Origin: DATFIX01 sp047617305
Lineage (GTDB): Archaea > Halobacteriota > Halobacteria > Halobacteriales > Natrialbaceae
Direction of reading: 5' to 3'
Assembly: GCA_047617305.1 (NCBI GenBank)
Contig: JBLGCL010000028.1
Location: 1 to 19,787 of the forward strand
DNA length: 19,787 nucleotides
The notes below the pieces were generated by a model that searched no databases, was not told the origin of the DNA, and was given only the letters and a program-made list of their open reading frames with translations. Shown here in pieces: positions 1 through 7,630 of the stretch (position 1 is the first letter of the stretch; every line of letters begins with the position of its first letter). The translations under genes were made by a program, and so were the position numbers.

Positions 1-533
1 CGACGGTCCGACCGGAGCGTTTCGCGTCGCTCGGCGACCCAGTCGGGGTCGATTTCGCGGGTCGCGCCCCGATACGCGCCGAGGAGTTCGGCGGCGTCGG
101 CACGGTCATGGCGGGCCTCCGAGAGGCGCTCGAGACCCGGCTCCTCGTCGCCGTGGGGTCCAGCTTCGGTCTCGCCGTCCTCGGCCCGGGACTCGTCGAG
201 GGCCTCGGCCACCTCCTCGCGGTGGTCCCGGAGCCGACGGGTCACCACCCCGTTCAGCACCTCCGGACGCTCCGGCACGGCGTCCAGGAGCTCCCGGGCG
301 CGCTCGGAGTGGCGCTCGGTCATCTCGTCGGTCACCGTCACCGGGAACGCGTCGGGACGGGACGGGGCTCCCTCGCGGCCGATGGCGGCGAGTCGTCCGG
401 CGTCGTAGTCCGGATCCTCGTCGTCCCCGGACCGGATCCCGACGGCCGAACAGCCCGCCAGGGCGGCCATCCCTGCGCCACAGGCGGCCAGCACCGACCG
501 CCTGGACCGGACGCGCCGCGGCCGATCGGTCAC
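1..533 (-). CDS. Tat lipoprotein, C-terminus cut by window edge
   Basis: Reading from a GTG start at 533, the protein begins VTDRPRRVRSRRSVLAACGA and continues to a lipobox (ALAGC). This is a haloarchaeal Tat lipoprotein signal: arginine pairs, a short hydrophobic stretch and then the lipidated Cys, about residue 28. The mature part is charged and apparently helical, with no domain I recognise. The frame stays open to base 1, so the C-terminus lies outside the window. The GTG start overlaps the stop of the upstream gene as GTGA, which supports both starts and suggests translational coupling. It probably acts anchored on the outer face of the membrane. I do not know its function. The overlapping plus-strand open frame is a shadow. 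Confidence 0.7.
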   Translation of the reverse strand, partial: MTDRPRRVRSRRSVLAACGAGMAALAGCSAVGIRSGDDEDPDYDAGRLAAIGREGAPSRPDAFPVTVTDEMTERHSERARELLDAVPERPEVLNGVVTRRLRDHREEVAEALDESRAEDGETEAGPHGDEEPGLERLSEARHDRADAAELLGAYRGATREIDPDWVAERRETLRSDR

Positions 534-1120
534 CCGTCGTCACCCCCTTCGCGGGCGATGGCCGTTCCCGGGCGGTCGCAGTCGCTTCCCCAGCGGGATC
601 CGAACGAGTTGAAGTCCTCGCCGTCGAACGGCAACCGGATGGCGACGCCGACGACGTCCTCGTCGTCGCTCGCACAGGGGACGTCGGCCGGTCGGAGCGC
701 CCGGCAGAAATCGGCTTCGACGCCGTCCGACTCGCGGTAAACCCCCGTGAGGCGAACTTCGTAGCACGCGCCGACGGTTCGTTCCAGGAGGTACACCGAC
801 TCGGCCTCGAGGTCCGTCGCCTTCACGAACGACTGCAGTTTCTCGGCCGGGCCGCCGGACCGGAAGGTGACCCTGTCGCGGTCGTCTTCGCCCGTCATGA
901 AATGCAGGCCCCCGATTCGATCCTCCTCGTGGTCCTCGAGTTCGAAGAGTGACCGGCCCTTCCGGTCCCGGGCGAACGTCACCTCGACGTCAGACACCGG
1001 CTCGCCTCGTTGCCGCGGGACTTCGTCCGTACTGCTCGTGCTTCCGGAACACCCTGCGATGGCCAGCACCGCCGCAGAGGTGACTGCCTGGAGGGCGTCC
1101 CGTCGGGACCAATCCGACAT
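530..1120 (-). CDS. small Tat lipoprotein with four extra cysteines
   Basis: A 196-residue protein. I chose the ATG at 1120 because it puts a Tat lipoprotein signal at the very N-terminus (SRRDALQ, hydrophobic run, IAGC with Cys24 as the lipidation site). The longer frame up to 1213 only adds non-signal sequence. A TATA-like GGCCTTTGCG lies about 27 nt upstream (1143-1152), fitting a leaderless transcript. The mature domain has cysteines at 119, 139, 149 and 181, an even number that could form two disulfides outside the cell. An acidic segment around 150-155 is followed by a hydrophobic strand (VVGVAIRLPF). Its stop overlaps the GTG of the next lipoprotein gene (GTGA), so the two are probably co-expressed. 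I recognise no characterised family. Confidence 0.8.
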   Translation of the reverse strand: MSDWSRRDALQAVTSAAVLAIAGCSGSTSSTDEVPRQRGEPVSDVEVTFARDRKGRSLFELEDHEEDRIGGLHFMTGEDDRDRVTFRSGGPAEKLQSFVKATDLEAESVYLLERTVGACYEVRLTGVYRESDGVEADFCRALRPADVPCASDDEDVVGVAIRLPFDGEDFNSFGSRWGSDCDRPGTAIAREGGDDG

Positions 1121-1142
1121 GTCACCGAACTGTGCAGGCGGA

Positions 1143-1152
1143 CGCAAAGGCC
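1143..1152 (-). promoter_or_regulatory. TATA-like element of lipoprotein pair
   Basis: Read on the minus strand this is CGCAAAGGCC reversed to GGCCTTTGCG, centred about 27 nt before the ATG at 1120. That is the expected place for a TATA element of a leaderless haloarchaeal transcript. It is a weak match to a classical TATA box and is assigned mainly by position and by its likeness to elements before other genes here. Confidence 0.4.
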
Positions 1153-1234
1153 TGTCGATCGGCGAAACGGGCCTCGACGGATAGCAACCGCGGGGCCCGT
1201 TGCGTGGAACCAAGGGGGGATCCGGTCGTCCCCG

Positions 1235-1678
1235 TCAGAACACGCTGTCCGCGGTCGCGGCCCCGACGACGCTGAAGATGGCGCCGACCGAGATGGCCTT
1301 GAGGGTCGTCACCGCGACCGTCGTCTCGGAGGGGTCCGTCAGGATTCCCTCCTGTACGAGGAACGTCTCGGGGGCCGTAAACGCCAGCGCGAGGATGACG
1401 ACGGAGCCGAACGAGACGCCCATCAGCGAGACGAACCGGAGCGGGACGCCGGCGACCTCGGCTTCCCGTTCCGGGTCCCGGTCGGCGTCGGCCTCGTAGA
1501 GCGCGCCGTACCCGATGGCGACGACGATGCCGACCGTCACGATCGCGTGGACGGGCGTCATGTTCGCCGCCAGTACCCACACCTCCTCGGTGACGACGAA
1601 CGGCCCGGCCAGGAGGAACCCCCCGACGAGTTGCTGGGCGGTGTCGGCCAGCTTGTAGCGCTTTCTGGGTCCGACCAT
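1235..1678 (-). CDS. DUF2391-type integral membrane protein
   Basis: A 147-residue membrane protein. The ATG at 1678 (MVGPRKRYK) is preferred over an in-frame ATG nine codons upstream because it leaves a TATA-like GCCTTTTGC at about -30 (1704-1712). Four hydrophobic segments are visible, roughly residues 14-33, 42-60, 82-101 and 121-143. A charged loop after the second contains EADADRDPEREAE. The sequence looks like the DUF2391 family of putative integral membrane proteins, which is common in haloarchaea and has no assigned function. This is my recognition of the pattern around the LADTAQQLVGGFLLAGPFVV segment. It is divergent from the methyltransferase gene at 1777, with 98 nt between the two starts. 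Confidence 0.8.
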   Translation of the reverse strand: MVGPRKRYKLADTAQQLVGGFLLAGPFVVTEEVWVLAANMTPVHAIVTVGIVVAIGYGALYEADADRDPEREAEVAGVPLRFVSLMGVSFGSVVILALAFTAPETFLVQEGILTDPSETTVAVTTLKAISVGAIFSVVGAATADSVF

Positions 1679-1703
1679 GCCGGGACCGTGAATCGGGGCC
1701 CGC

Positions 1704-1712
1704 AAAAGGCTC
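1704..1712 (-). promoter_or_regulatory. TATA-like element of DUF2391 gene
   Basis: The minus-strand sequence GCCTTTTGC is centred about 30 nt before the ATG at 1678. It lies in the 98-nt divergent intergenic region. The motif is weak and is assigned by spacing. Confidence 0.4.
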
Positions 1713-1745
1713 TCGGATGTTCCGCCGCGACCTGTCGGACAGAAC

Positions 1746-1753
1746 CGTTTTGT
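1746..1753 (+). promoter_or_regulatory. TATA-like element of methyltransferase gene
   Basis: CGTTTTGT lies about 27 nt before the ATG at 1777, the normal distance for a leaderless archaeal transcript. It is assigned by position and T-richness only. Confidence 0.4.
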
Positions 1754-1776
1754 CGCCGGCTTCCTACACCCCGGGT

Positions 1777-2457
1777 ATGACCGTCCGGGAGGAGTTCGAT
1801 CAGTGGGCGGCCGACGGCCGCGACGAGTCGATGGCGGACGAGCACTGGCACACCGCGAAGGAGGTCCTCGCCCGCATGCCGGTCGAACCGGGCGAGGTCG
1901 TGCTCGACCTCGGGTCCGGGAGCGGGTACGCCGTCCGCGCGCTGCGCGCCAAGGCCGGGGCCGGGCGGGCCTACGGCCTGGACGCGTCGCCGGAGATGGC
2001 GGCCAACGCCGGGACTGCCACCGACGATCCCGACGTCGCGTTCGTCGGGGGCACGTTCACCTCGATCCCGTTCGCGGACGACAGCGTCGATCACGCCTTC
2101 TCCATGGAGGCCTTCTACTACGCGGCGGACCCGATCGAGGCGCTCCGGGAACTCCGGCGGGTGCTCCGTCCCGGCGGGACGTTTCACTGCGCGGTCAACT
2201 ACTTCGAGGAGAACCCCTACTCCCACGACTGGTCGGAGTACATCGCGGTGGACATGACGCTCTGGAGTCGGGCCGAGTACCGCGAGGCGTTCCGCGACGC
2301 CGGCTTTTACCTGGCCTGCCAGGACAACGTTCCGGATCGCGAGATCGAGATTCCGCCGGCCGACGACTTCCCGTTGGAGGAATGGGAGACACGCGAGGAG
2401 ATGGTCGAACGCTACCGCGAACTGGGGACGCTGCTGACGGTCGGCGTCGTCCCGTGA
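1777..2457 (+). CDS. class I SAM-dependent methyltransferase
   Basis: A 226-residue protein of the Methyltransf_11/UbiE-like type. Motif I is DLGSGSG at residues 44-50, and the acidic residue that binds the ribose of SAM is in YGLDASPEM (Asp69). A later RVLRPGGTFHCAV segment is the usual strand-4/5 hallmark of these enzymes. The ATG at 1777 is preferred to an upstream in-frame ATG at 1717 because the extra 20 residues are unrelated to the fold and the later start has a TATA-like element at -27. It should transfer a methyl group from SAM to a small molecule, but the substrate cannot be read from the sequence. It is apparently monocistronic, with a 70-nt gap before the helicase gene. Confidence 0.88.
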   Translation: MTVREEFDQWAADGRDESMADEHWHTAKEVLARMPVEPGEVVLDLGSGSGYAVRALRAKAGAGRAYGLDASPEMAANAGTATDDPDVAFVGGTFTSIPFADDSVDHAFSMEAFYYAADPIEALRELRRVLRPGGTFHCAVNYFEENPYSHDWSEYIAVDMTLWSRAEYREAFRDAGFYLACQDNVPDREIEIPPADDFPLEEWETREEMVERYRELGTLLTVGVVP

Positions 2458-2495
2458 GGGGATCGCGCGCGTCTCCCGGAACCGGACTCCGACAC

Positions 2496-2503
2496 GCCTT
2501 TCC
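2496..2503 (+). promoter_or_regulatory. TATA-like element of helicase gene
   Basis: CGCCTTTC lies about 28 nt before the ATG at 2528, in the short gap after the methyltransferase gene. This suggests that the helicase has its own leaderless transcript. The element is weak and assigned by position. Confidence 0.35.
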
Positions 2504-2527
2504 TCCGCCACGACCAGGGCCCAGAGG

Positions 2528-4912
2528 ATGACTGCGGACGAGGACTGGCGGACCGTGTTCGGTCACGAGGAGCCCTACGAGCCGCAGGTGGACGGGATCG
2601 AGACGGCCGTCGAGACCGCGCGCGATCGCGGGTTCACGGTCCTGGAGGGCGCCTGCGGGACCGGGAAGACGATGCTCGCGCTCACGGCGGGGATCCACCT
2701 CGTCCGCGATCCGGACAGCGGCTTCGAACGCGTCCTCGTGCTCACGAGCGTCAAGCAACAGCTCCGCCAGTTCGAGGCCGACCTCCGGACGATCAACGCG
2801 AACCTGCCGGACGACTGGTCGCCGGTCTCCGGCCTCACGCTCGTCGGGAAGGCCGACGTCTGCCCGTACAACCGGGAGGGCGCCGGCGGGATCGACGACG
2901 GAAACGTGTACGACCGGTGCGAGAGCCTGCGCGAGCACAGCCGGGACCTCACCGGCGAAGGGGGGTCGACGACGGCCCAGTCGCTGGCCGGGCGCGCTCG
3001 CAGCCGGCAGGTCGGCCTGGCCGATAGCGGGCGAGGCGGGAGCGCCGCGAACTACCTCGAGACGGCCGGCGAACCGACGCCGTACCCGTCCGAGATGCCC
3101 GAGTACGACGACGGCGGGGAGGGGACCGAGTACTGCCCGTTCTACGCAGAATTCCTCGACGCCTTGCCGGCCGACGGCGATCCGGTCGAGGCCGTCCCCT
3201 TCGATTTCGAGGACGCCGGCCTGATCGAACCCGACGACCTCGTGGCCCGGTCGGCCGGCCACGGGGCCTGCCCGCACTCGATCATGGGCGCGCTCCTGCC
3301 CCACGTCGACGTCGTGGTGGGGAACTACTACCACGCGTTCGATCCGACCACCACGGCTGCGTTCACCGCGCCGCTGCTGGACGAGGACACGTTCGTGATC
3401 TGCGACGAGGCGCACATGCTCGAACCGCGGGTGCGCGACCTGGTGAGCGACGGGGTGGCCGACGCCTCCTTGCGGGACGCCGAGGCGGAGTTGACCCGGG
3501 TCATCCAGCCGCTCACCTTCGACGAGCGCGGCGACCGGGTCGAGGCGACCGCCGACGCCGACCTGATCCGGGCCGAGTTGTCCGAGGTGGACGTCACCCG
3601 CGACGACCTGGAGGCGGTCAGGGCGCTGCTCCGGGACCTCCGGGACGAACTCGACCGCCGGGTGACCGCGTTCCTCGACCGCGAGCACGAGGGCTGGCGG
3701 GCGGACCTGACCGAACTCGAAAACGAGGAGATCCCCCTCCGGGACCCGGAACGGCCCCAGCCGGACGCCATCACCGAGTGGGCCGACCGCGAGGGGCACA
3801 CCGAGGACGTCTGGCGCCGCGCCGAGGCCGTGGGGACGATCGTCGCTCGTATTCTCAACGAGGCCGACGACGAGGAGAAAGGGCGGGCGGTCCCCGGCGT
3901 CGGACGGACGCTGACCGCCTGGCGGCAGTGCGACTACGAGACGTTCTTCCGTGAGATCGAACTCGACCGCACCTGGGACGACGCCGAACCGCCGGACTCC
4001 TGGCGGCGGGCCTACACCGCCCGCCTCTCGCTGCACAACTGCGTCCCCGGCGACGCCATCGGCGACCGCCTCGCCGAGTTCGGCGGCGGGGTGCTGATGA
4101 GCGCGACGCTGGCCCCGCTCGACGTCTTCGCCGAGGTGACCGGACTCCGCCACCTCGAACGCGAGGCCGGGCGGCCGATCAGCGAGCGGACCTACGGCCT
4201 GCACTTCCCCGCCGGGAACCGCGAGAGCTTCGCGGTCGCCGCGCCGAAGTTCACGTACGACAATCGCGGCCCGCCGGCGACCAAGACCGGCCGGGGGGAT
4301 CCGGGCGAGGAAAACGAGACCCGCCGCGTCTACGCCGACGCGATCCGGACGGTCGCCCGGTCGCCGGGGAACGTCCTCGTCGGGATGCCCAGTTACGCGG
4401 AGGCCGAATGGGCTGCGGCGGCGCTCCGGGAAAGCGACGTGAATAAGCGGGTCCTGCTCGACGAGTCCAGCGCCGACGACGTCACCGAGGACCTCAAGGC
4501 CGAGTTCTTCGACGGCGACCCGAAGGTGCTGGTGACGAGCCTTCGGGGCACCCTCACGGAGGGCGTCGACTACCAGGGGGATCGCCTCCGGGCCGCGATC
4601 GTCTGTGGCGTCCCGATCGTGAACACCGCGAGTCCCCGAACCCGGGCCGTCCGAACGGCCTACGACGAGGCGTTCGGCGACGGGTTCGAGTACGCGCTCA
4701 CGATCCCCGCCGTCAGGAAGGCCCGCCAGGCGGTCGGCCGGGTCATTCGGGGCCCCGAGGAGGTCGGCGTTCGGGTGCTCGTCGACGAACGGTACGCCCG
4801 CGACGGCTGGGACTCGGTTCGGGAGTACGTCCCCGAGAGCGAGTCGTTCCAGCCGGTGAGTCCGGACATGCTGTCCTATGGGTTGGATCGGTTCTGGGAC
4901 GATCGGCCGTAG
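2528..4912 (+). CDS. XPD/Rad3-like Fe-S ATP-dependent DNA helicase
   Basis: A 794-residue superfamily 2 helicase of the XPD/Rad3/DinG group, expected to unwind DNA 5'-3' in repair or replication. Walker A is GACGTGKT (41-48) and the Walker B/DEAH box is ICDEAHML (DEAH at 293-296). Between them lie four cysteines that fit the 4Fe-4S cluster of this group: Cys112 (VCPYN), Cys131 (YDRC), Cys203 (YCPFY) and Cys248 (ACPHS). Helicase domain 2 shows GGGVLMSATL, a TEGVDYQG segment and motif VI, QAVGRVIRG. A charged region of about 200 residues between the DEAH box and motif III corresponds to the arch domain. The length is near that of other haloarchaeal Rad3-type helicases. It converges on cbiO with only 17 nt between the stops. 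Confidence 0.93.
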   Translation: MTADEDWRTVFGHEEPYEPQVDGIETAVETARDRGFTVLEGACGTGKTMLALTAGIHLVRDPDSGFERVLVLTSVKQQLRQFEADLRTINANLPDDWSPVSGLTLVGKADVCPYNREGAGGIDDGNVYDRCESLREHSRDLTGEGGSTTAQSLAGRARSRQVGLADSGRGGSAANYLETAGEPTPYPSEMPEYDDGGEGTEYCPFYAEFLDALPADGDPVEAVPFDFEDAGLIEPDDLVARSAGHGACPHSIMGALLPHVDVVVGNYYHAFDPTTTAAFTAPLLDEDTFVICDEAHMLEPRVRDLVSDGVADASLRDAEAELTRVIQPLTFDERGDRVEATADADLIRAELSEVDVTRDDLEAVRALLRDLRDELDRRVTAFLDREHEGWRADLTELENEEIPLRDPERPQPDAITEWADREGHTEDVWRRAEAVGTIVARILNEADDEEKGRAVPGVGRTLTAWRQCDYETFFREIELDRTWDDAEPPDSWRRAYTARLSLHNCVPGDAIGDRLAEFGGGVLMSATLAPLDVFAEVTGLRHLEREAGRPISERTYGLHFPAGNRESFAVAAPKFTYDNRGPPATKTGRGDPGEENETRRVYADAIRTVARSPGNVLVGMPSYAEAEWAAAALRESDVNKRVLLDESSADDVTEDLKAEFFDGDPKVLVTSLRGTLTEGVDYQGDRLRAAIVCGVPIVNTASPRTRAVRTAYDEAFGDGFEYALTIPAVRKARQAVGRVIRGPEEVGVRVLVDERYARDGWDSVREYVPESESFQPVSPDMLSYGLDRFWDDRP

Positions 4913-4929
4913 GTGGGCCCGCTCTCCGT

Positions 4930-5814
4930 TCAGGTGCCGCCGTCGGGGAGGACGTCGCCCGTCGCAGTCGTCGGGCCGTCCGCCGCCGGGAGCGACTCCA
5001 CGAGTTCGGCTTCCGTGACAGGGCGTCGATCGTGCAGTCCGAGGTCCCGGGCAATCCGCACCGGTGTCGGCGGCTGGAGGTTCGCCCGCGACAGCAACTC
5101 GTCGTCGTAAAACACCTCCCGTGGCGTTCCGCGCCCGAGGTCGTTGCCGTCGTGCATGACACAGACACGATCGGCGAGTTCGGCGGCGACGTCGAGGTCG
5201 TGCGTCGAGAACACGACGCTGATGCCACCCTCGTTGATCTCCCGAAGCCGATCGGCGACCATCCTCGAACGGTCGGGGTCGAGTCCGGCGAACGGTTCGT
5301 CGAGCACGATCACGCTGGGTTCGAGCACCAGGACCCCCGCAAGACCGACCAGGCGCTTCTCGCCCCCGCTCAGGTAGTGGGGGACGCGGTCCTCGAGGTG
5401 TGCGGCGTCGACGGCAGCGAGCGCCTCCCGAGCGCGTTCGATCGCCTCGTCGCCGGTGACGCCGCGGTTGTGCAACCCGAAGGTCACGTCGTCGAGCACC
5501 GTCGGCGCGACCAGTTGGGTGTCGCCGTCCTGGAAGACGAACCCGACCTCGGACCGCGCGTACTCGCGGTTGCCCTTCGTGATTTCGGTCCCATCGACCA
5601 CCAGTTGTCCCTCGTCGGGGACCAGCGTGGCGTTGAGGTGTTCGAGACACGTCGACTTGCCGGCGCCGTTGCCGCCGACGACCGCGACGATCTCCGCCGG
5701 GTACACGTCGAACTCGATGTCGTGGACGCCGACGGTCCCGTCGGGGTAGGTGTGGGACCGACACTCCAGTTCGATCAGCGGGGCGTCGGAGTCGGACGCG
5801 GTCCCGTGGCTCAT
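4930..5814 (-). CDS. cbiO: ECF cobalt/nickel importer ATPase CbiO
   Basis: A 294-residue ABC ATPase that powers uptake of cobalt or nickel with CbiM and CbiQ. Walker A is GGNGAGKST (47-55), the Q-loop is FVFQDGD (Gln95), the signature is LSGGEKR (148-154), Walker B is VIVLDEP (168-174) and the switch His is His205 (STHD). The FQDGDTQL Q-loop and LSGGEKR signature are typical of ECF-type ATPases. The ATG at 5814 overlaps the cbiQ stop as ATGA. A much longer upstream frame exists but runs antisense-like through cbiQ and is a shadow. An acidic C-terminal tail of about 50 residues follows the core. It is the last gene of the operon. Cobalt and nickel cannot be told apart from the ATPase. Confidence 0.92.
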   Translation of the reverse strand: MSHGTASDSDAPLIELECRSHTYPDGTVGVHDIEFDVYPAEIVAVVGGNGAGKSTCLEHLNATLVPDEGQLVVDGTEITKGNREYARSEVGFVFQDGDTQLVAPTVLDDVTFGLHNRGVTGDEAIERAREALAAVDAAHLEDRVPHYLSGGEKRLVGLAGVLVLEPSVIVLDEPFAGLDPDRSRMVADRLREINEGGISVVFSTHDLDVAAELADRVCVMHDGNDLGRGTPREVFYDDELLSRANLQPPTPVRIARDLGLHDRRPVTEAELVESLPAADGPTTATGDVLPDGGT

Positions 5815-6623
5815 GATGCGACCCCCCAGACGAGGACGAGTTCGTAGCCGACGACGAGAAGGTAGGCGCCGACGACGAACGCGATTTCGTGGATCGGCGG
5901 TCGGGGGATCGACCGTTCGAGGCGCAGATCGCCGTCGTAGCCACGTGCCCGCATGGAGACGACGAGCCGTTCGGACCGTTCGATCGCGGTCAGCATCGTC
6001 ATGCCCATGATCCGGGCGTACAGCCGCCGGTTGGCCCAGAACTCCGAGAGCGTCGCCCCGCGGGACCGCGCGGCCTTGACCAGGTCCTCCAGCGTCTCGA
6101 GCATGACGAACGTGAACCGGTAGGTGAGCAGGGCCACCTGGTCGATCGGTCGCGGGAGGAGCCGATCGATCACGGTCGCCACGTCGGCGTAGGCCGTCGT
6201 CATCGTCGCCGCCAGAACGAACGTGACGACCGTCAGCGATCGCGCGGCCAGTTCCAGGACGAGCGCCGCACCGGCCCAGGTGATCGAGAACGTCCCGAGC
6301 GGCGTGGGGACGCCGGTGCCGATCGGCGTGCCAGGTTCCATCACGAGCAGCGGCCCGCCGATGGAGACGACGAACAGCAGCGGGAGCGTGTACCACCCGG
6401 CGAGCCGTCGGAGGGGAAGCCCGGCGAGCCAGTAGGCGGCCAGGACGGCACCGTACAGCGTACCGAGGGGAGCCACGCCGTCGACCACCGTCACGGCGAG
6501 GACGAGCGCGCCCAGCACGCCGACCTTGGTCCAGGGGTTGACCCGGTGGAGCGGGCCGTCGTGGCGCTCGGCGTAGGCGGTCATCAGCCGCGGGTCAGGG
6601 ACGTGATTGGAGAGGGCGGCCAT
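5811..6623 (-). CDS. cbiQ: ECF transporter T component CbiQ
   Basis: A 270-residue transmembrane protein that couples the ATPase to the substrate-binding subunit. It has the two Ala-Arg-Gly coupling motifs of T components: ARSRGA at 185-190 and MRARGYDG at 224-231. Hydrophobic segments lie at about 35-66, 78-95, 116-145 and 245-265. The N-terminal segment HRVNPWTKV is the usual entry into the first membrane helix of CbiQ proteins. The start lies 3 nt after the stop of the CbiN-like gene, and the end overlaps cbiO by 4 nt, so translation is probably coupled. The family assignment is firm. Confidence 0.92.
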   Translation of the reverse strand: MAALSNHVPDPRLMTAYAERHDGPLHRVNPWTKVGVLGALVLAVTVVDGVAPLGTLYGAVLAAYWLAGLPLRRLAGWYTLPLLFVVSIGGPLLVMEPGTPIGTGVPTPLGTFSITWAGAALVLELAARSLTVVTFVLAATMTTAYADVATVIDRLLPRPIDQVALLTYRFTFVMLETLEDLVKAARSRGATLSEFWANRRLYARIMGMTMLTAIERSERLVVSMRARGYDGDLRLERSIPRPPIHEIAFVVGAYLLVVGYELVLVWGVAS

Positions 6624-6626
6624 CGC

Positions 6627-6947
6627 TTATCGCGAAACCTCCGTCCCGTCGCCGGCTCCGTTTCTGTCGACGTAGACGTACAGACCGATCGCGACGATCG
6701 TCAGCAGCGCCAGGAGGCCGAGCCACTCGAGCACCATGCCGCCCTGTCGGATCGGGCCAGCGATGACGATGCCGCGCTCGAGCTCGAGGAGTGGACCGCC
6801 GCTGTTCCGTGTCCCGCGCTGGATCGTTTTCGCGAACCGTTTGCCGTACGGTATCGCCCCGCCGGTCGCGGTGAACCCCCACAGGCCGAGCCCCGTGAAG
6901 GCGACGAGGAGCCCCAGGAGGCCGCCGTACTGTTTCCAGCGCTCCAT
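6627..6947 (-). CDS. cbiN: CbiN-like small subunit of Co/Ni ECF importer
   Basis: A 106-residue protein with two membrane helices (about 8-27 and 72-93) and a 40-residue extracytoplasmic loop between them. This is the layout of CbiN, which associates with CbiM and is needed for metal uptake in CbiMNQO systems. The gene sits between cbiM and cbiQ, the normal place for cbiN. Its ATG shares one base with the cbiM stop (TGATG), and its TAA stop lies 3 nt before cbiQ. The sequence similarity to bacterial CbiN is not obvious by eye, so the name rests on topology, size and position. It could instead belong to the PDGLE-type or another alternative small subunit used in some Co/Ni transporters. Confidence 0.7.
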   Translation of the reverse strand: MERWKQYGGLLGLLVAFTGLGLWGFTATGGAIPYGKRFAKTIQRGTRNSGGPLLELERGIVIAGPIRQGGMVLEWLGLLALLTIVAIGLYVYVDRNGAGDGTEVSR

Positions 6948-7627
6948 CAGGCGCTCACCCCTGTGGATTCGGACCGCTCGGCCTCGGAACTCTCGCCGAT
7001 CAGGTCGGGCCGAATCGACGCCAGGAACTGGACGATGAACCCCGTCAACAGCCCCTCGATCACGGCGACGCCGAGGTTCAGCCCGACCATGCCGGCGACG
7101 GCGATAGTCAAATCCGAGCGCGGGAGCGCGCTCCCGTTGACGCCGCTGACCACGATGATCGCACCCATGAGGAGGGCGCCGGCCGCGAGGCCGACCGTCG
7201 CGGCGCTGGCCGACGCCGGGAAGACGTCCCAGTCGGTACGCCGCAGCCAGCGGAAGCCGTAATAGGCCCCGACGGCCTCGGTCGCGTTGACCAGGGTGTT
7301 CGCCCCGAGGAGGCCGATCGCGCCGTGACCAAGCGCTGCGGAGAAGACGTTCACGACCAGTGCGATGATCGTCCCGAGTAGCGGACCGGCAAGGATGCCG
7401 ACCAGGGCGGTGAAGTTCATGTGAACGCCGCCCCACACCGGGATGTTCAACTGGAAGATCGCGAAACTCGCCGCGGCGGCGATGCCCGCGAGGGCGATCC
7501 GGTTCGGATCGACCCCGTTGTTACGGATACGGTACGTAACGATGCCGATCAGTGCCACTCCGAGCCCCGTCCACAGGGCGAGCGCCCAGAGCGGGAACGA
7601 GCCTTCGCCGAGGTGAATGTGTGCCAT
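6947..7627 (-). CDS. cbiM: ECF cobalt/nickel substrate-binding subunit CbiM
   Basis: A 226-residue polytopic membrane protein that binds the metal ion. The N-terminus MAHIHLGEGSFP matches the metal-binding N-terminus of the CbiM/NikM family (usually MHIMEGFLP). The second conserved His is His69 in GGVHMNFTAL, near the position of the nickel-binding His67 of NikM. About six to seven hydrophobic segments follow. The family normally has His directly after the initiator Met; here an Ala intervenes, so removal of Met would be needed to expose Ala-His. The C-terminal 20 residues are charged and probably cytoplasmic. It is the first gene of the operon and is preceded by a palindrome-rich AT island, so it is likely metal-regulated. 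Confidence 0.92.
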   Translation of the reverse strand: MAHIHLGEGSFPLWALALWTGLGVALIGIVTYRIRNNGVDPNRIALAGIAAAASFAIFQLNIPVWGGVHMNFTALVGILAGPLLGTIIALVVNVFSAALGHGAIGLLGANTLVNATEAVGAYYGFRWLRRTDWDVFPASASAATVGLAAGALLMGAIIVVSGVNGSALPRSDLTIAVAGMVGLNLGVAVIEGLLTGFIVQFLASIRPDLIGESSEAERSESTGVSA

Positions 7628-7630
7628 CTC

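Noticed and set aside
2195..5944. A 1249-codon open frame on the minus strand across the helicase and cbiO genes
   Set aside because: It is Arg/Gly/Asp-rich without any fold, lies antisense to the helicase, which has all its motifs, and continues out of frame through cbiO. Long antisense frames are expected at this GC content.
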